From: Elusimicrobiota bacterium | Lineage (GTDB): Bacteria > Elusimicrobiota > Elusimicrobia > UBA1565 > UBA9628 | Direction of reading: 5' to 3' | DNA length: 64,000 bases | NCBI GenBank assembly: GCA_003151975.1 | Contig: PLZD01000031.1 | Location: 202,488-266,487 of the forward strand | Shown here: in pieces, positions 7,932-15,865 of the stretch | Layout of the letters: every line of letters begins with the position of its first letter | How positions within the stretch are numbered: the stretch's first letter is position 1 | Notes under the pieces: generated by a model | What the model was told of the DNA's origin: nothing | Database searches by the model: none | The model's input: the letters and a program-made list of their open reading frames with translations, nothing else | Translations under genes and position numbers: made by a program

Positions 7932-10900
7932 AGCTTTTCTTGATATTCGCCCGCTTTCAAAAGCCAGGCGGCGCTATTGACCCCATCCGACTGTGCCTCT
8001 TTGAGCAGAGCCTGGCCTTCGAGCTTAAGGGCCTCGTCCAAATCCTTGCGCTCTTCCAGGGTCCGCTTCAGCCCGAGCGCGACCCGGTAGTCGGTAAGCC
8101 CGCGAATCACGGTCCGATCGAGCTCGACAGAGCATCTCAGCTGCGCGTCTGTGGTCGACGAACACCAGGCCGCATCGCCCTCGCGGCCATCGAAATCAAA
8201 ATACGGGTTGCCCATATTCTGATTCCATATCCAAAGCAGACGATAGCGCACATCCGTCGATTGGCGCAGCCTGAACAGCCCTAGCCCTTCGTTATCGCGC
8301 GAGCTGTTGTTGTAGAAAGCCCAGGGAAACCGGATCTCATCCCGAGAAAACTCGTTCAAAAAGGGCAGGCCGACTTCGCGGATCAGATTCTTGATCGCCG
8401 ATGACGAGTCGCGCCCGATGCTCGTCGTGACGGACCACTGGACCGGCTGCTGAGCATCGACCTTGGGAAGATCCTTGAGCCGCTCGGAGAGCTCTTGGAC
8501 GGCGGCGCCGACAGGCTCATCGCATGCGATGAGCGCAAAGGGAAGCCAATCCCGAGCGCGGGCTTTGGCTTCAAGCAGATCGGTGAGCTGCTTGAGCCGG
8601 TCGGCTCCCGACAACACCGAATCCGCCTTAGGCCGCTCGCAAAGATTTTCCCCGCGAAACAAGTCGCCGTATCCGACCACGCCCCTAAATCCCAGCTCTT
8701 TGGCCATCGTCATCACGCGGTCGACTTCCGCGGTCTCCAACGAAAGCGTGCCGCCTCGAGCCGTGACTTGCATCCGAGGGGAGAATGAAAAAGCCGTTAT
8801 GCCCAGAGCCCGCATCTTGGACATGCTCTGCTTCTCGAGCTGCTCCGAACGAGGGCGGAGGACCGAATCGCCCCACCAATCTTCCGCTATGTTGCTGCCG
8901 AAAGGGCCGACCGGGAAATCCAGGTCGTCGGCTTGAGCTTTGAAAACGCGAAGCTCGAACGGAACTCGAACGGCCTGTCCCGCGCCGCGCGCGGAAACGA
9001 CAAGCACCGCAGGATAGAGGCCCGGATACGCGTCCTTCGGTGCCAGGAAACGCAGCCAAAGCCGCCCGAGATCCTTGTCTGGGAAAGTCCTCTGCTTCTC
9101 TTCCGTCACCCAGCGCTCCCTAACCGAATACAGGTTCCCAGTGTACGACTGCCTGAGCGCACGGTACTTGATCCAGCCTCCCTCGACCGCAAGAAAGGGG
9201 GGGAGCCCCTCGATGTGCCACCCGATCTCCGTGGGACCGCTTGCCTTCCAGCTCACGGCCGGGGCGAAGATTCCGTGCGAATTCCTGAAGATCGATAGCC
9301 GAGGTTTCGCCTGTGAAGCATCCGCGAAAGGCTGGACATCCGCCGCGCCAGCCTGGCTCAGGTCAATGTCGGCTGAAACGTTCCAGACCCGAAGCCCCGA
9401 AGGCATCGCGTCGAGACGGCCAGTCAGCGGCTTTGCCTTCAGCTGATACTGGCTGTGGAATTCCGCGCGCCGAGCCTCCCGCAATTGCGCGAGCCAGCGC
9501 TCGCCCAGCGTTCGCTCCGCGGGCGTATTGACCGGGAAGATGACGAGGGCGGAAAGGGCCAACCCAAAACAAGGTAGACCAATCTCTGGACAGCCGTGGT
9601 TCTCGAACTCGAGATCCAGATGTCCGTTTTCAACCTGGGTGTCGAAACTTTTTTCCTTTATGATCCTCGACCAGTAGAGATCGAAGAGATCGTCGCCCTC
9701 GTGGTCCTCGGCATCCTGCCATCTGAAGTAATCCGCCTTGGCCTGTTCAGGAGTCATGCGTTCGTCGAGAGCCAGCTTGCCCTGAGCTTTGACCGTCCTG
9801 CGATGATAATAGGGGTACTCGCCCCAGAAGCCGCCGGGATGATCGATGATCATCCAGACCCGGTAGGCGCCCGGCTTGAGATCAACGCGCAACTTCGCGG
9901 ATGCGATGGTCAGATTGCTGGCGGTCAGCTGATCGGGCGCCATGACACGATTGACTTGGGGGTAGGGCGCCCAGAAATTATGCTCAAGCCAGCCCCACTT
10001 CTTTGCCGGGTCGTAGGAAGTGTTCTCGTTAAGGGCTTCGAAGCCGTCGGGGACTCCGGCATCCTCGGGGCCGGCATGAAAAGCCAAGAGCCCCGGAACG
10101 CTTGTCTTTGCGGACCTCTTGAGCGCGATGCGACGGATTTCAACCGGCGCCCGATCGTTCTTATCGTCTCGGACAAGAGTCAACGAAACGACGTTCGCCG
10201 GATCAAGCTCCCGCCCGGGCCGGCCGGTCTCGCCGACCCTCAAGCGGGTAGGAATCTTGATCGATTGAAGCCCCGGTCCGACGATTTGCGGAAGATTGAC
10301 CCGCGTCCAGTAATCGTTCGATTGGCTGTCCTTGGCCTCGACGGTCAGGGGGATCGCTTGCGCGCCCGAATTGAAGAGTGTCATCTCCACGAAGTCGTAC
10401 GGAGACCAATCCATCGGCGCGGAGATCCCGCAATAGGCCTTCGCCCACACGATCACGCCATCGGAGCGGATTTCGAAGGTCCCGTTATTGATTTTATTGA
10501 TGCCCTTCGATGCGTCTACGATGACCATTTCTGCGGGGGAGGAGCGATCCCCGGAAGCATCCGTCTGGCCGGATTTCTTGAGCTCGATGCGCCGGATCTC
10601 GACCGGCGTACGATCATTCCCATCGCCGCGAGCGAGAGTCAACGAAAGGACATTCGAGTAGTCTAGCGCTCGCCCCGGCCTTCCTGTCTCTCCGACCCGC
10701 AGGCGGGTCGGCAGCTTGATCGTTTGAAGGCCGGGCCCGAGAATCTGAGGCAGGTTGACCCGCGTCCAGTAATCGCTTGATTGGCTGTCCTTGACCTCGA
10801 ATGTGAATGGGATGACTTGCGAACCAGGATTGTACAGGACCACCTCGACAAAGTCGAACTGGGACCAATCCATGGGGGCCGATATCCGGCAATAACCCTT

Positions 10901-11542
10901 CGGCCATACCAGCGTCCCGTCGGCGCGCTTCTCAACAGTTCCTTCGTTAACGTAATTGATGCCCTTGGATCCGTCAACGATGACTGGTCCGATCCGGAAA
11001 GACGAGCTTCCCGCGGCATCCATCTTGGAGGACTTCTTGAGTTCGATGCGTCGGATCTCGACGGGCGTCTCATCGTTCTTGCCTTCCCGCACAAGAGTCA
11101 ATGCGACGACTTTCGAGTCATCCAGCGCGCGCCCAGGCTTGTCGGCCTCACCGACCTTCAGGCGGGTGGGAAGCCTCATTGTTTGAAGTCCGGGGCCAAG
11201 AATTTGATGGGACAGGTTGACCCGGGTCCAGTAACCGCTCGATTGGCTGTCCTTGACCTCGAAAGAGAGCGAAATGGCCTGGGAGCCCGAGTTGTAGAGG
11301 GTCAGCTCCACATAGTCGTAGGGGGACCAATCCATGGGGGCGGAGATCCCGCAATATGACTTCGGCCACACGAGCGTTCCATCCGGGCGCGTCTCGCATG
11401 TCCCGTTGTTCACATGGTTGATTCCATGAGAAACGTCGACAATGACCGGACCAATGGGCTCGGAGCTGACACGGCATCCGGCCAGGACCGTGCACGCAAA
11501 AGCCCACAAGATCCGCCGCGCGCCGCCAAAGCTCGTCGTCAT
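7928..11542 (-). CDS. Large lipoprotein with three tandem repeats and DUF4091/GH123-like region
   Basis: The start is placed at the ATG at 11542, because it overlaps the TGA of the upstream GT4 gene (ATGA) and gives a short signal peptide ending in the lipobox LAGC. The mature protein would be about 1180 residues. Three near-identical blocks of about 140 residues follow the anchor, each running from VIVD.S.GIN to VEIRRI.LK and carrying ISAPMDWS and GPGLQ. They look like beta-sandwich carbohydrate-binding modules. The second half contains a large beta-rich region and a C-terminal segment resembling DUF4091 (GH123-like) barrels (FGSNIAEDWWGD, ALGITAF, LIACDEPVG). It is probably an exported glycan-processing or glycan-binding protein. 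Catalytic residues were not assigned. Confidence 0.72.
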   Translation of the reverse strand: MTTSFGGARRILWAFACTVLAGCRVSSEPIGPVIVDVSHGINHVNNGTCETRPDGTLVWPKSYCGISAPMDWSPYDYVELTLYNSGSQAISLSFEVKDSQSSGYWTRVNLSHQILGPGLQTMRLPTRLKVGEADKPGRALDDSKVVALTLVREGKNDETPVEIRRIELKKSSKMDAAGSSSFRIGPVIVDGSKGINYVNEGTVEKRADGTLVWPKGYCRISAPMDWSQFDFVEVVLYNPGSQVIPFTFEVKDSQSSDYWTRVNLPQILGPGLQTIKLPTRLRVGETGRPGRALDYSNVLSLTLARGDGNDRTPVEIRRIELKKSGQTDASGDRSSPAEMVIVDASKGINKINNGTFEIRSDGVIVWAKAYCGISAPMDWSPYDFVEMTLFNSGAQAIPLTVEAKDSQSNDYWTRVNLPQIVGPGLQSIKIPTRLRVGETGRPGRELDPANVVSLTLVRDDKNDRAPVEIRRIALKRSAKTSVPGLLAFHAGPEDAGVPDGFEALNENTSYDPAKKWGWLEHNFWAPYPQVNRVMAPDQLTASNLTIASAKLRVDLKPGAYRVWMIIDHPGGFWGEYPYYHRRTVKAQGKLALDERMTPEQAKADYFRWQDAEDHEGDDLFDLYWSRIIKEKSFDTQVENGHLDLEFENHGCPEIGLPCFGLALSALVIFPVNTPAERTLGERWLAQLREARRAEFHSQYQLKAKPLTGRLDAMPSGLRVWNVSADIDLSQAGAADVQPFADASQAKPRLSIFRNSHGIFAPAVSWKASGPTEIGWHIEGLPPFLAVEGGWIKYRALRQSYTGNLYSVRERWVTEEKQRTFPDKDLGRLWLRFLAPKDAYPGLYPAVLVVSARGAGQAVRVPFELRVFKAQADDLDFPVGPFGSNIAEDWWGDSVLRPRSEQLEKQSMSKMRALGITAFSFSPRMQVTARGGTLSLETAEVDRVMTMAKELGFRGVVGYGDLFRGENLCERPKADSVLSGADRLKQLTDLLEAKARARDWLPFALIACDEPVGAAVQELSERLKDLPKVDAQQPVQWSVTTSIGRDSSSAIKNLIREVGLPFLNEFSRDEIRFPWAFYNNSSRDNEGLGLFRLRQSTDVRYRLLWIWNQNMGNPYFDFDGREGDAAWCSSTTDAQLRCSVELDRTVIRGLTDYRVALGLKRTLEERKDLDEALKLEGQALLKEAQSDGVNSAAWLLKAGEYQEKL
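10112..10525 (-). repeat. Coding repeat 3 of 3
   Basis: Third copy, after a linker of about 15 residues. It ends in PVEIRRIALKR just before the LLAFHAGPED segment that opens the second half of the protein. Confidence 0.9.
10571..10993 (-). repeat. Coding repeat 2 of 3
   Basis: Second copy, separated from the first by a linker of about 12 residues. It is very close in sequence to copy 1 and carries CRISAPMDWS in place of CGISAPMDWS. Confidence 0.9.
11030..11455 (-). repeat. Coding repeat 1 of 3 (about 140 residues)
   Basis: First copy of the tandem module in the lipoprotein. It shares VIVD, GIN, PMDWS, YWTRVNL, ILGPGLQ, PTRL.VGE and PVEIRRIELKK with the other two copies. Confidence 0.9.
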
Positions 11543-12705
11543 ATGGTCACGCCCAGCTCCGCGTAGATTTCCTTCAATCGGCCCAGCCACCGCGCCTGCG
11601 AAAATTCCCTAGAAATCCGCTCCTTCAGCCTACGGCCCTGAGCCTCAAGAGTTACCTGGCCTTTCTCGGACAGGAGTGCCGCGATACGACGCGCGGACTC
11701 CTCAATGGGCTCGTGCGGCGCGACGCCGACGCCGTAGCGTTCGTCTGGGATCAAATCTTTTACTCCGCCGACGAGCGTGCTCATCACGGGGGTTCCCGCC
11801 CAACCGGCTTCGATCAAATTGATCGGGAGACCTTCCGCCTTGGAAAAAGACAGAAGCAGATCCAAGCCGGCCAATTCTCCACCGACGTTCTCCCTGTAGC
11901 CCATCCAGACGATGCGGCGTTCAAGCCCGAGCCGGCGTGCCTTTTCCCGTAAGGGACGCTCCAGGTCACCGAGCCCGAATATCAGGCATCGCCAATCCGC
12001 CGGGCAGCCGTCTTTCTCCAGGCGCGCCAGGACCCGCAGCAGGCGGTCATGGTCCTTCTCCGCGGAGAGGCGTCCGACGACGCCAAAAAGAAACAGGGAT
12101 TCGGGCGAGTTTTCCCGCGGAAGCCAGGCCGCGCGGATTTTCTTGCCCTCATCGCGGCGTCGGTCAAAGTCGACTATGCGCCCGTCGACGCCGTTCAGGT
12201 GGAGGCGAAGCGCGTCCGCGCCGACGCCCGAAGCGCGCACCGTCTCGTAGTCTTCCGTCGAGACGCATAGGACGCGGTCGAAGAGGCGCAGAAAGAATCG
12301 GCGGTAGAGAATTTCATAGAGGCGGGTCTTGAAATCGGGCAGGCCGCGCACGCCGTGATGGGTGGAGACCATTGGAGGCGCCGGGCGCAGGCCGCGGCGG
12401 CTGAGAGCGGTGTAGACGGAGGCCTTCAGCGCGTGGGCATGGACGAGTTCGGGTTTGGCTTCCGCGATAAGGGCGCGCAAACGTCGAATCGCGCCGCCAT
12501 CCCACCGGCCGCCGACCGGAACGGCGGCGTAGGGCAGGCCTAGGGACCGACTCAGGTCTTTCAGAGGGTCGCTCTCGCGCAGCCGCTCCAGCCGCCCTTC
12601 CAGCAGGTTCACGATCATGAAGCGGCCTCGATAACCGGCCAATGGGGGCAACACCAGCCGTTCCGGGCCGCTGATGACGCTGGTGTTGAAAACGTGAATG
12701 ATCAC
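11539..12705 (-). CDS. Family 4 glycosyltransferase
   Basis: A GT-B enzyme of 388 residues starting at GTG (12705), which overlaps the TGA of the small remnant upstream (GTGA). The N-terminal acceptor domain has VISGPERLVLPPL and VHAHALKASVYTALSRR. The donor domain has FGVVGRLSAEKDHDRLLRVL, LIFGLGDLERPLREKA and the E-x7-E-like motif KAEGLPINLIEAGWAGTPV. Enzymes of this type are retaining GTs that act on lipid-linked oligosaccharide at the cytoplasmic face. Its first and last segments match the two ends of the 38-codon remnant at 13864-13980, so the two genes were paralogues. Confidence 0.88.
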   Translation of the reverse strand: MIIHVFNTSVISGPERLVLPPLAGYRGRFMIVNLLEGRLERLRESDPLKDLSRSLGLPYAAVPVGGRWDGGAIRRLRALIAEAKPELVHAHALKASVYTALSRRGLRPAPPMVSTHHGVRGLPDFKTRLYEILYRRFFLRLFDRVLCVSTEDYETVRASGVGADALRLHLNGVDGRIVDFDRRRDEGKKIRAAWLPRENSPESLFLFGVVGRLSAEKDHDRLLRVLARLEKDGCPADWRCLIFGLGDLERPLREKARRLGLERRIVWMGYRENVGGELAGLDLLLSFSKAEGLPINLIEAGWAGTPVMSTLVGGVKDLIPDERYGVGVAPHEPIEESARRIAALLSEKGQVTLEAQGRRLKERISREFSQARWLGRLKEIYAELGVTI

Positions 12706-12890
12706 AAATCCGGATGTGCGGCTATCTCACGATAAAGTGGGCTCGCATTTCCTGGCTTTTTACAGGTTTCCCGCCCGGACGGCTTCCATTGGTCGTCGGA
12801 GTCCAAGAACGCCACGGAGTTCCCCGTCGCCATGCGCAGACCATCCTGCGGTGCGTCGTTGACGACGACGCCGACCAGATCGACCTTCAT
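12702..12890 (-). pseudogene. Gutted GT2 glycosyltransferase remnant (62 codons)
   Basis: The frame starts at an ATG overlapping the stop of the upstream GT2 gene (ATGA) and ends at a TGA overlapping the GTG of the downstream GT4 gene (GTGA). It encodes MKVDLVGVVVND, then SVAFLDSDDQWKP (the GT2 D-x-D region), then PLYREIAAHPDL. The usual segments between and after these pieces are missing, so it cannot be a working GT-A domain. I read it as a GT2 gene that lost internal parts while keeping both coupled ends. A functional microprotein cannot be excluded. Confidence 0.65.
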
Positions 12891-13867
12891 GAGCCTCGCC
12901 GCCCGGCGCGCCATGCCGCAGCCAGCAGGGCATGCGCGCGGGCCAACCCGAACGCCGCGTGCAGCAGTGTCAAAGGGATAAGATAGCCCCATTTCCCGCG
13001 TCGAGCCGCGAGGCGCATGCTGAGGAGAGCCGCAGGCGCCATCAGCGCCGCGACAAAGAACGCAGGCGCGGCGGGTCTTCCCGACCGGAAGGCCAGCACC
13101 GCCCCGATCGCGAAGCCCAGAAGGCATATCAGAGTGTAGGCCCCGAAAAGGATCGGCCGGGGATTGGTGATTTTCGGAAGGCTGCGCAGAAAAACGCGCA
13201 GGCCGTCGGTCGCGCGCCAAAGATCCTTCCTGTAGAACTGAACCAATGTTTGCGGGTTGTCTAGGTGCACCACGGCCACGGCGGCGTCGCCGACGACGCG
13301 CAGACCGGCGGCGCGCACGCGCTCGCACAGCTCGCAATCCTCGTTGGTCTGGATCGACTCGTCGAAGCCGCCGATGCGCTCGAACGTTGCGCGCGTCATG
13401 ATCATGTCGCACCCGGGAACCCACGCGAGATCGCCTTGCCTCTCGGCGTCCATCCCTTCATACCAGGACCGGGCGACCCAGCTCGACTCCTCGGGAACGC
13501 GGAAGTGAGCGCCCAGCACCCCCGCGCCGTCGCGCGCCAGGAGGTTCGTCGCCGTTTTCAGCCACTGCGGGGGTACGGCGCAGTCGCAGTCCAGGAAGAT
13601 GAGAATATCGCCGCGCGCCGCGGCCGCTCCAAAGTTGCGCACCGCGGAGACCCACACCCCGGGCTTGCGCAGGACGGTCAGGTTCAGCGACGATGAGAAC
13701 GACCGTGCGACCTCGAGCGTGCGGTCGGTTGAGCCGTTGTCGACGAATACGACCTCGAAAGAATCTTTGGGAAAATCCTGGAGCGCCAGCGATTGCAGGC
13801 AATGCCCGACGAAGCGCTCCTTGTTGAGGGCCGGGATGACGATCGAAACGGCGCAGTTCCGGCTCAA
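12887..13867 (-). CDS. Family 2 glycosyltransferase with C-terminal membrane helices
   Basis: The start is a TTG at 13867 that overlaps the stop of the remnant upstream (TTGA). The 326 residues begin with VSIVIPALNKERFVGHCLQS and VVFVDNGSTDRT. The D-x-D region is LIFLDCDCAVP. GGFDESIQTNEDCELCERVR is the catalytic ED segment. From about residue 225 there are three membrane helices (FGAYTLICLLGFAIGAVLAF onward) and a basic tail. This is the pattern of polyprenyl-linked glycan GT2 enzymes. Its N- and C-terminal segments are the parental type for the frameshifted remnant at 18584-18864. Confidence 0.87.
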   Translation of the reverse strand: MSRNCAVSIVIPALNKERFVGHCLQSLALQDFPKDSFEVVFVDNGSTDRTLEVARSFSSSLNLTVLRKPGVWVSAVRNFGAAAARGDILIFLDCDCAVPPQWLKTATNLLARDGAGVLGAHFRVPEESSWVARSWYEGMDAERQGDLAWVPGCDMIMTRATFERIGGFDESIQTNEDCELCERVRAAGLRVVGDAAVAVVHLDNPQTLVQFYRKDLWRATDGLRVFLRSLPKITNPRPILFGAYTLICLLGFAIGAVLAFRSGRPAAPAFFVAALMAPAALLSMRLAARRGKWGYLIPLTLLHAAFGLARAHALLAAAWRAGRRGS

Positions 13868-13980
13868 AGGGCGGCTCCCAGCTCCGCGTAATGATCCTTC
13901 AGCCGGCCCGCCCAGCCGCCTCTCGACAATCCAGCGACAACGCGCTCCGGCCCGCTGACAATGGCCCGCGATTCACTCAT
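13864..13980 (-). pseudogene. Gutted GT4 glycosyltransferase remnant (38 codons)
   Basis: It starts at an ATG overlapping the acetyltransferase stop (ATGA) and ends at a TGA overlapping the TTG of the GT2 downstream (TTGA). The first part, AIVSGPERVVAG, matches VISGPERLVLP at the N-terminus of the intact GT4 at 11539-12705. The second part, WAGRLKDHYAELGAAL, matches WLGRLKEIYAELGVTI at that protein's very C-terminus. So both ends of a GT4 remain, joined in frame, and about 350 internal codons are gone. Confidence 0.8.
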
Positions 13981-14657
13981 AGAGTCTTGACCACGCGCGC
14001 CGGGTTGCCGGCGATGATGCTGCGTTCCGCATAGGAACCCGCTAGGACGACCGCCCCGGACGCCACGATGCAGCCGCTGCCGATTCGCGCGCCTTTCAAG
14101 ATCGTGGCGTTGGCTCCCACCCAGACATCGTCCCCGATCTCCACGGGCTCCCCGGGGAAAGTCCAAACAAAGTCCTCCGAGAACGGAGCGTCCGAAAAGC
14201 GAGGACGAAATCCGGCGCAAATGGCTTCGATTTGCTTTCGCCGGGTTGCCGCGTCCACCGGATGCGGATCAAAGTCCTGTATGAAAACATTCCAACTGCT
14301 GATGAAGCGGCCTCCGATTTTCACGCCATATCTGGAAACGATCCGGATATCGCCCAGGATGGAGCACGGGCCGATGTCGATTCTCCCTTTGCCGTACGCC
14401 GCGATCTCCGCTTTCTCATAGATGATCGAGTGTTCGCCCACCGATATGCGGGCGTCCGGCCGCTCGGCATTGATGCAGCGGAACTTCTGAAGGCGTACGT
14501 TGCGCCCTAATTCAACAAGCTCTCGGTCGGGCCCGAAGAAAGGCATCAGCAGGGCCGTCCTTTGAAAGAGCGCGTAACCGCGGAGGTTGGCAAAAAATGC
14601 GGAGGGGCGATTTCGTAAGATCCAAAACGCCTTGCTGATCAATCCCTTCGGTTTCAT
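13977..14657 (-). CDS. Left-handed beta-helix O-acetyltransferase (hexapeptide repeat family)
   Basis: The start is set at the ATG at 14657 (MKPKGLISKAF), which overlaps the upstream TGA as ATGA. Longer in-frame extensions run into the neighbour and are unlikely. The 226-residue product has imperfect hexapeptide repeats (ISVGEHSIIYEKAEIAAYGKGRIDIG and later IGDDVWVGANATILKGARIGSG) and the common ending IIAGNPARVVKTL. FISSWNVFIQDFDPHPVD carries the His of the acetyl-transfer site. Such trimeric cytoplasmic enzymes transfer acetyl from acetyl-CoA to sugar hydroxyls (CysE/LacA/WbbJ group). Its role here is probably to decorate the repeat unit. Confidence 0.85.
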   Translation of the reverse strand: MKPKGLISKAFWILRNRPSAFFANLRGYALFQRTALLMPFFGPDRELVELGRNVRLQKFRCINAERPDARISVGEHSIIYEKAEIAAYGKGRIDIGPCSILGDIRIVSRYGVKIGGRFISSWNVFIQDFDPHPVDAATRRKQIEAICAGFRPRFSDAPFSEDFVWTFPGEPVEIGDDVWVGANATILKGARIGSGCIVASGAVVLAGSYAERSIIAGNPARVVKTL

Positions 14658-15865
14658 GACGCGTGATCCTCCGGACAGTATAAAAGTGAATACGCCCTGC
14701 TCATATGCGTCAACTCGTAGCGCAAACGGACCTCGCTGCCCTTCTGCCATGCCCGATTAAAGAAGTCCTCTCCACCAGCCGCGATTTCCTCCATCATCTT
14801 TTCCACCATGCGGGCCCCTTTGGCGGGATCTCCGAGCGGATATTGATAGCTGTATGCCTTAACGACTTCATGACCCGGGATCTCGGAGAGGACCAGCGGC
14901 AGGCCGGCTCCGGCCGCCTCGATGGGTCCCAGCGGCATGCCCTCGAACTCGGAGCAGGACAACGCGAGATCGGCGCAGCCCAGCCAAAGTTCCGGGTCAT
15001 GAGTCGTTCCCAGATACAAAATTCGCGACGAATCCGGCGCGGAAGCGATGCCCGATCTCAGCTGCTTCACCCGCCCAGCCTCGCTTTCCGGCCCGACGAA
15101 AAGAAGGACGCTTTTCTTGCGCAGGAGGGGGGACATCTGTCCCCAAAGTTCCAGGGCATGATCTTGACCCTTGGTCCTATGAAGGCGGGCCATGTAGAGC
15201 AGCCAACGGCAATCAAGGAAAGGGGCAAGAGCAGCCTGAGTCGATGCGTCCAGCAAGCCGAGCAATTCCTTCCTCTTTTTCCTTCTGCTATCGGCGCTGA
15301 CGGCGCCATGCTCCGGGAAGCGCACGCCATTGGAAACAATGTGGAGCCTTGTTCGTGGGATTCCGAGCTTCACATATGTTTCCTGAGTATCGGCCGATAC
15401 CACCGACAGTTCGTCGGCGAATCGCACGAAGAAGCGTTCGTAGTACTTGTATATCCACCTCCTGGATAAGTGGATGAATGAATGCTGCGTGTGGACCAAT
15501 CTCACGCGTCCGAAGGTCAAAAGCTTGGCGCAGGCGCCGTAGATCAGAGCGCCCAAGTCGTGCGTATGGATGACAGGAATCTTCTCAACGATCAGCTTCC
15601 GGCGGATATTTAAAACGGTGCGCAGTGAAAAGCCGGGTGGTTTCAAGAATCTGGTCACCGGGATCCCCGCGCTCGCGAACGCCGGCCCGAGATCGTTCTC
15701 CGGCCCCGCGTCGGGAATTCGATCGAAGACGAATACCTCGGGATCCCATTCGCCATGCGCCTTAAGCGCGCACGACAGATTGAAGATCATGCGCTCCAAT
15801 CCTCCCATATGAAGATATTGGGTCAGCATAAGAACCTTTCGGGGTTTCGGTTCTCGCTCAGGCAT
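14654..15865 (-). CDS. Family 4 glycosyltransferase
   Basis: The start is taken at the ATG at 15865 (MPEREPKPRKVLML); an ATG four codons upstream is also possible. The product is about 403 residues with a GT-B fold. MLTQYLHMGGLERMIFNLS is the glycine-rich N-terminal loop. LYMARLHRTKGQDHALELW and the donor motif SEFEGMPLGPIEAAGAGLPLV mark the C-terminal domain. It overlaps the end of the phosphotransferase-like gene by 8 bp and couples to the acetyltransferase by ATGA. It probably extends the same lipid-linked glycan. Confidence 0.88.
   Translation of the reverse strand: MPEREPKPRKVLMLTQYLHMGGLERMIFNLSCALKAHGEWDPEVFVFDRIPDAGPENDLGPAFASAGIPVTRFLKPPGFSLRTVLNIRRKLIVEKIPVIHTHDLGALIYGACAKLLTFGRVRLVHTQHSFIHLSRRWIYKYYERFFVRFADELSVVSADTQETYVKLGIPRTRLHIVSNGVRFPEHGAVSADSRRKKRKELLGLLDASTQAALAPFLDCRWLLYMARLHRTKGQDHALELWGQMSPLLRKKSVLLFVGPESEAGRVKQLRSGIASAPDSSRILYLGTTHDPELWLGCADLALSCSEFEGMPLGPIEAAGAGLPLVLSEIPGHEVVKAYSYQYPLGDPAKGARMVEKMMEEIAAGGEDFFNRAWQKGSEVRLRYELTHMSRAYSLLYCPEDHAS

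Noticed and set aside
12891-13424. Upstream part of the 240-codon frame that contains the GT2 remnant
   Set aside because: Only the last 62 codons resemble GT2. The rest is a shadow of the intact gene at 12887-13867.
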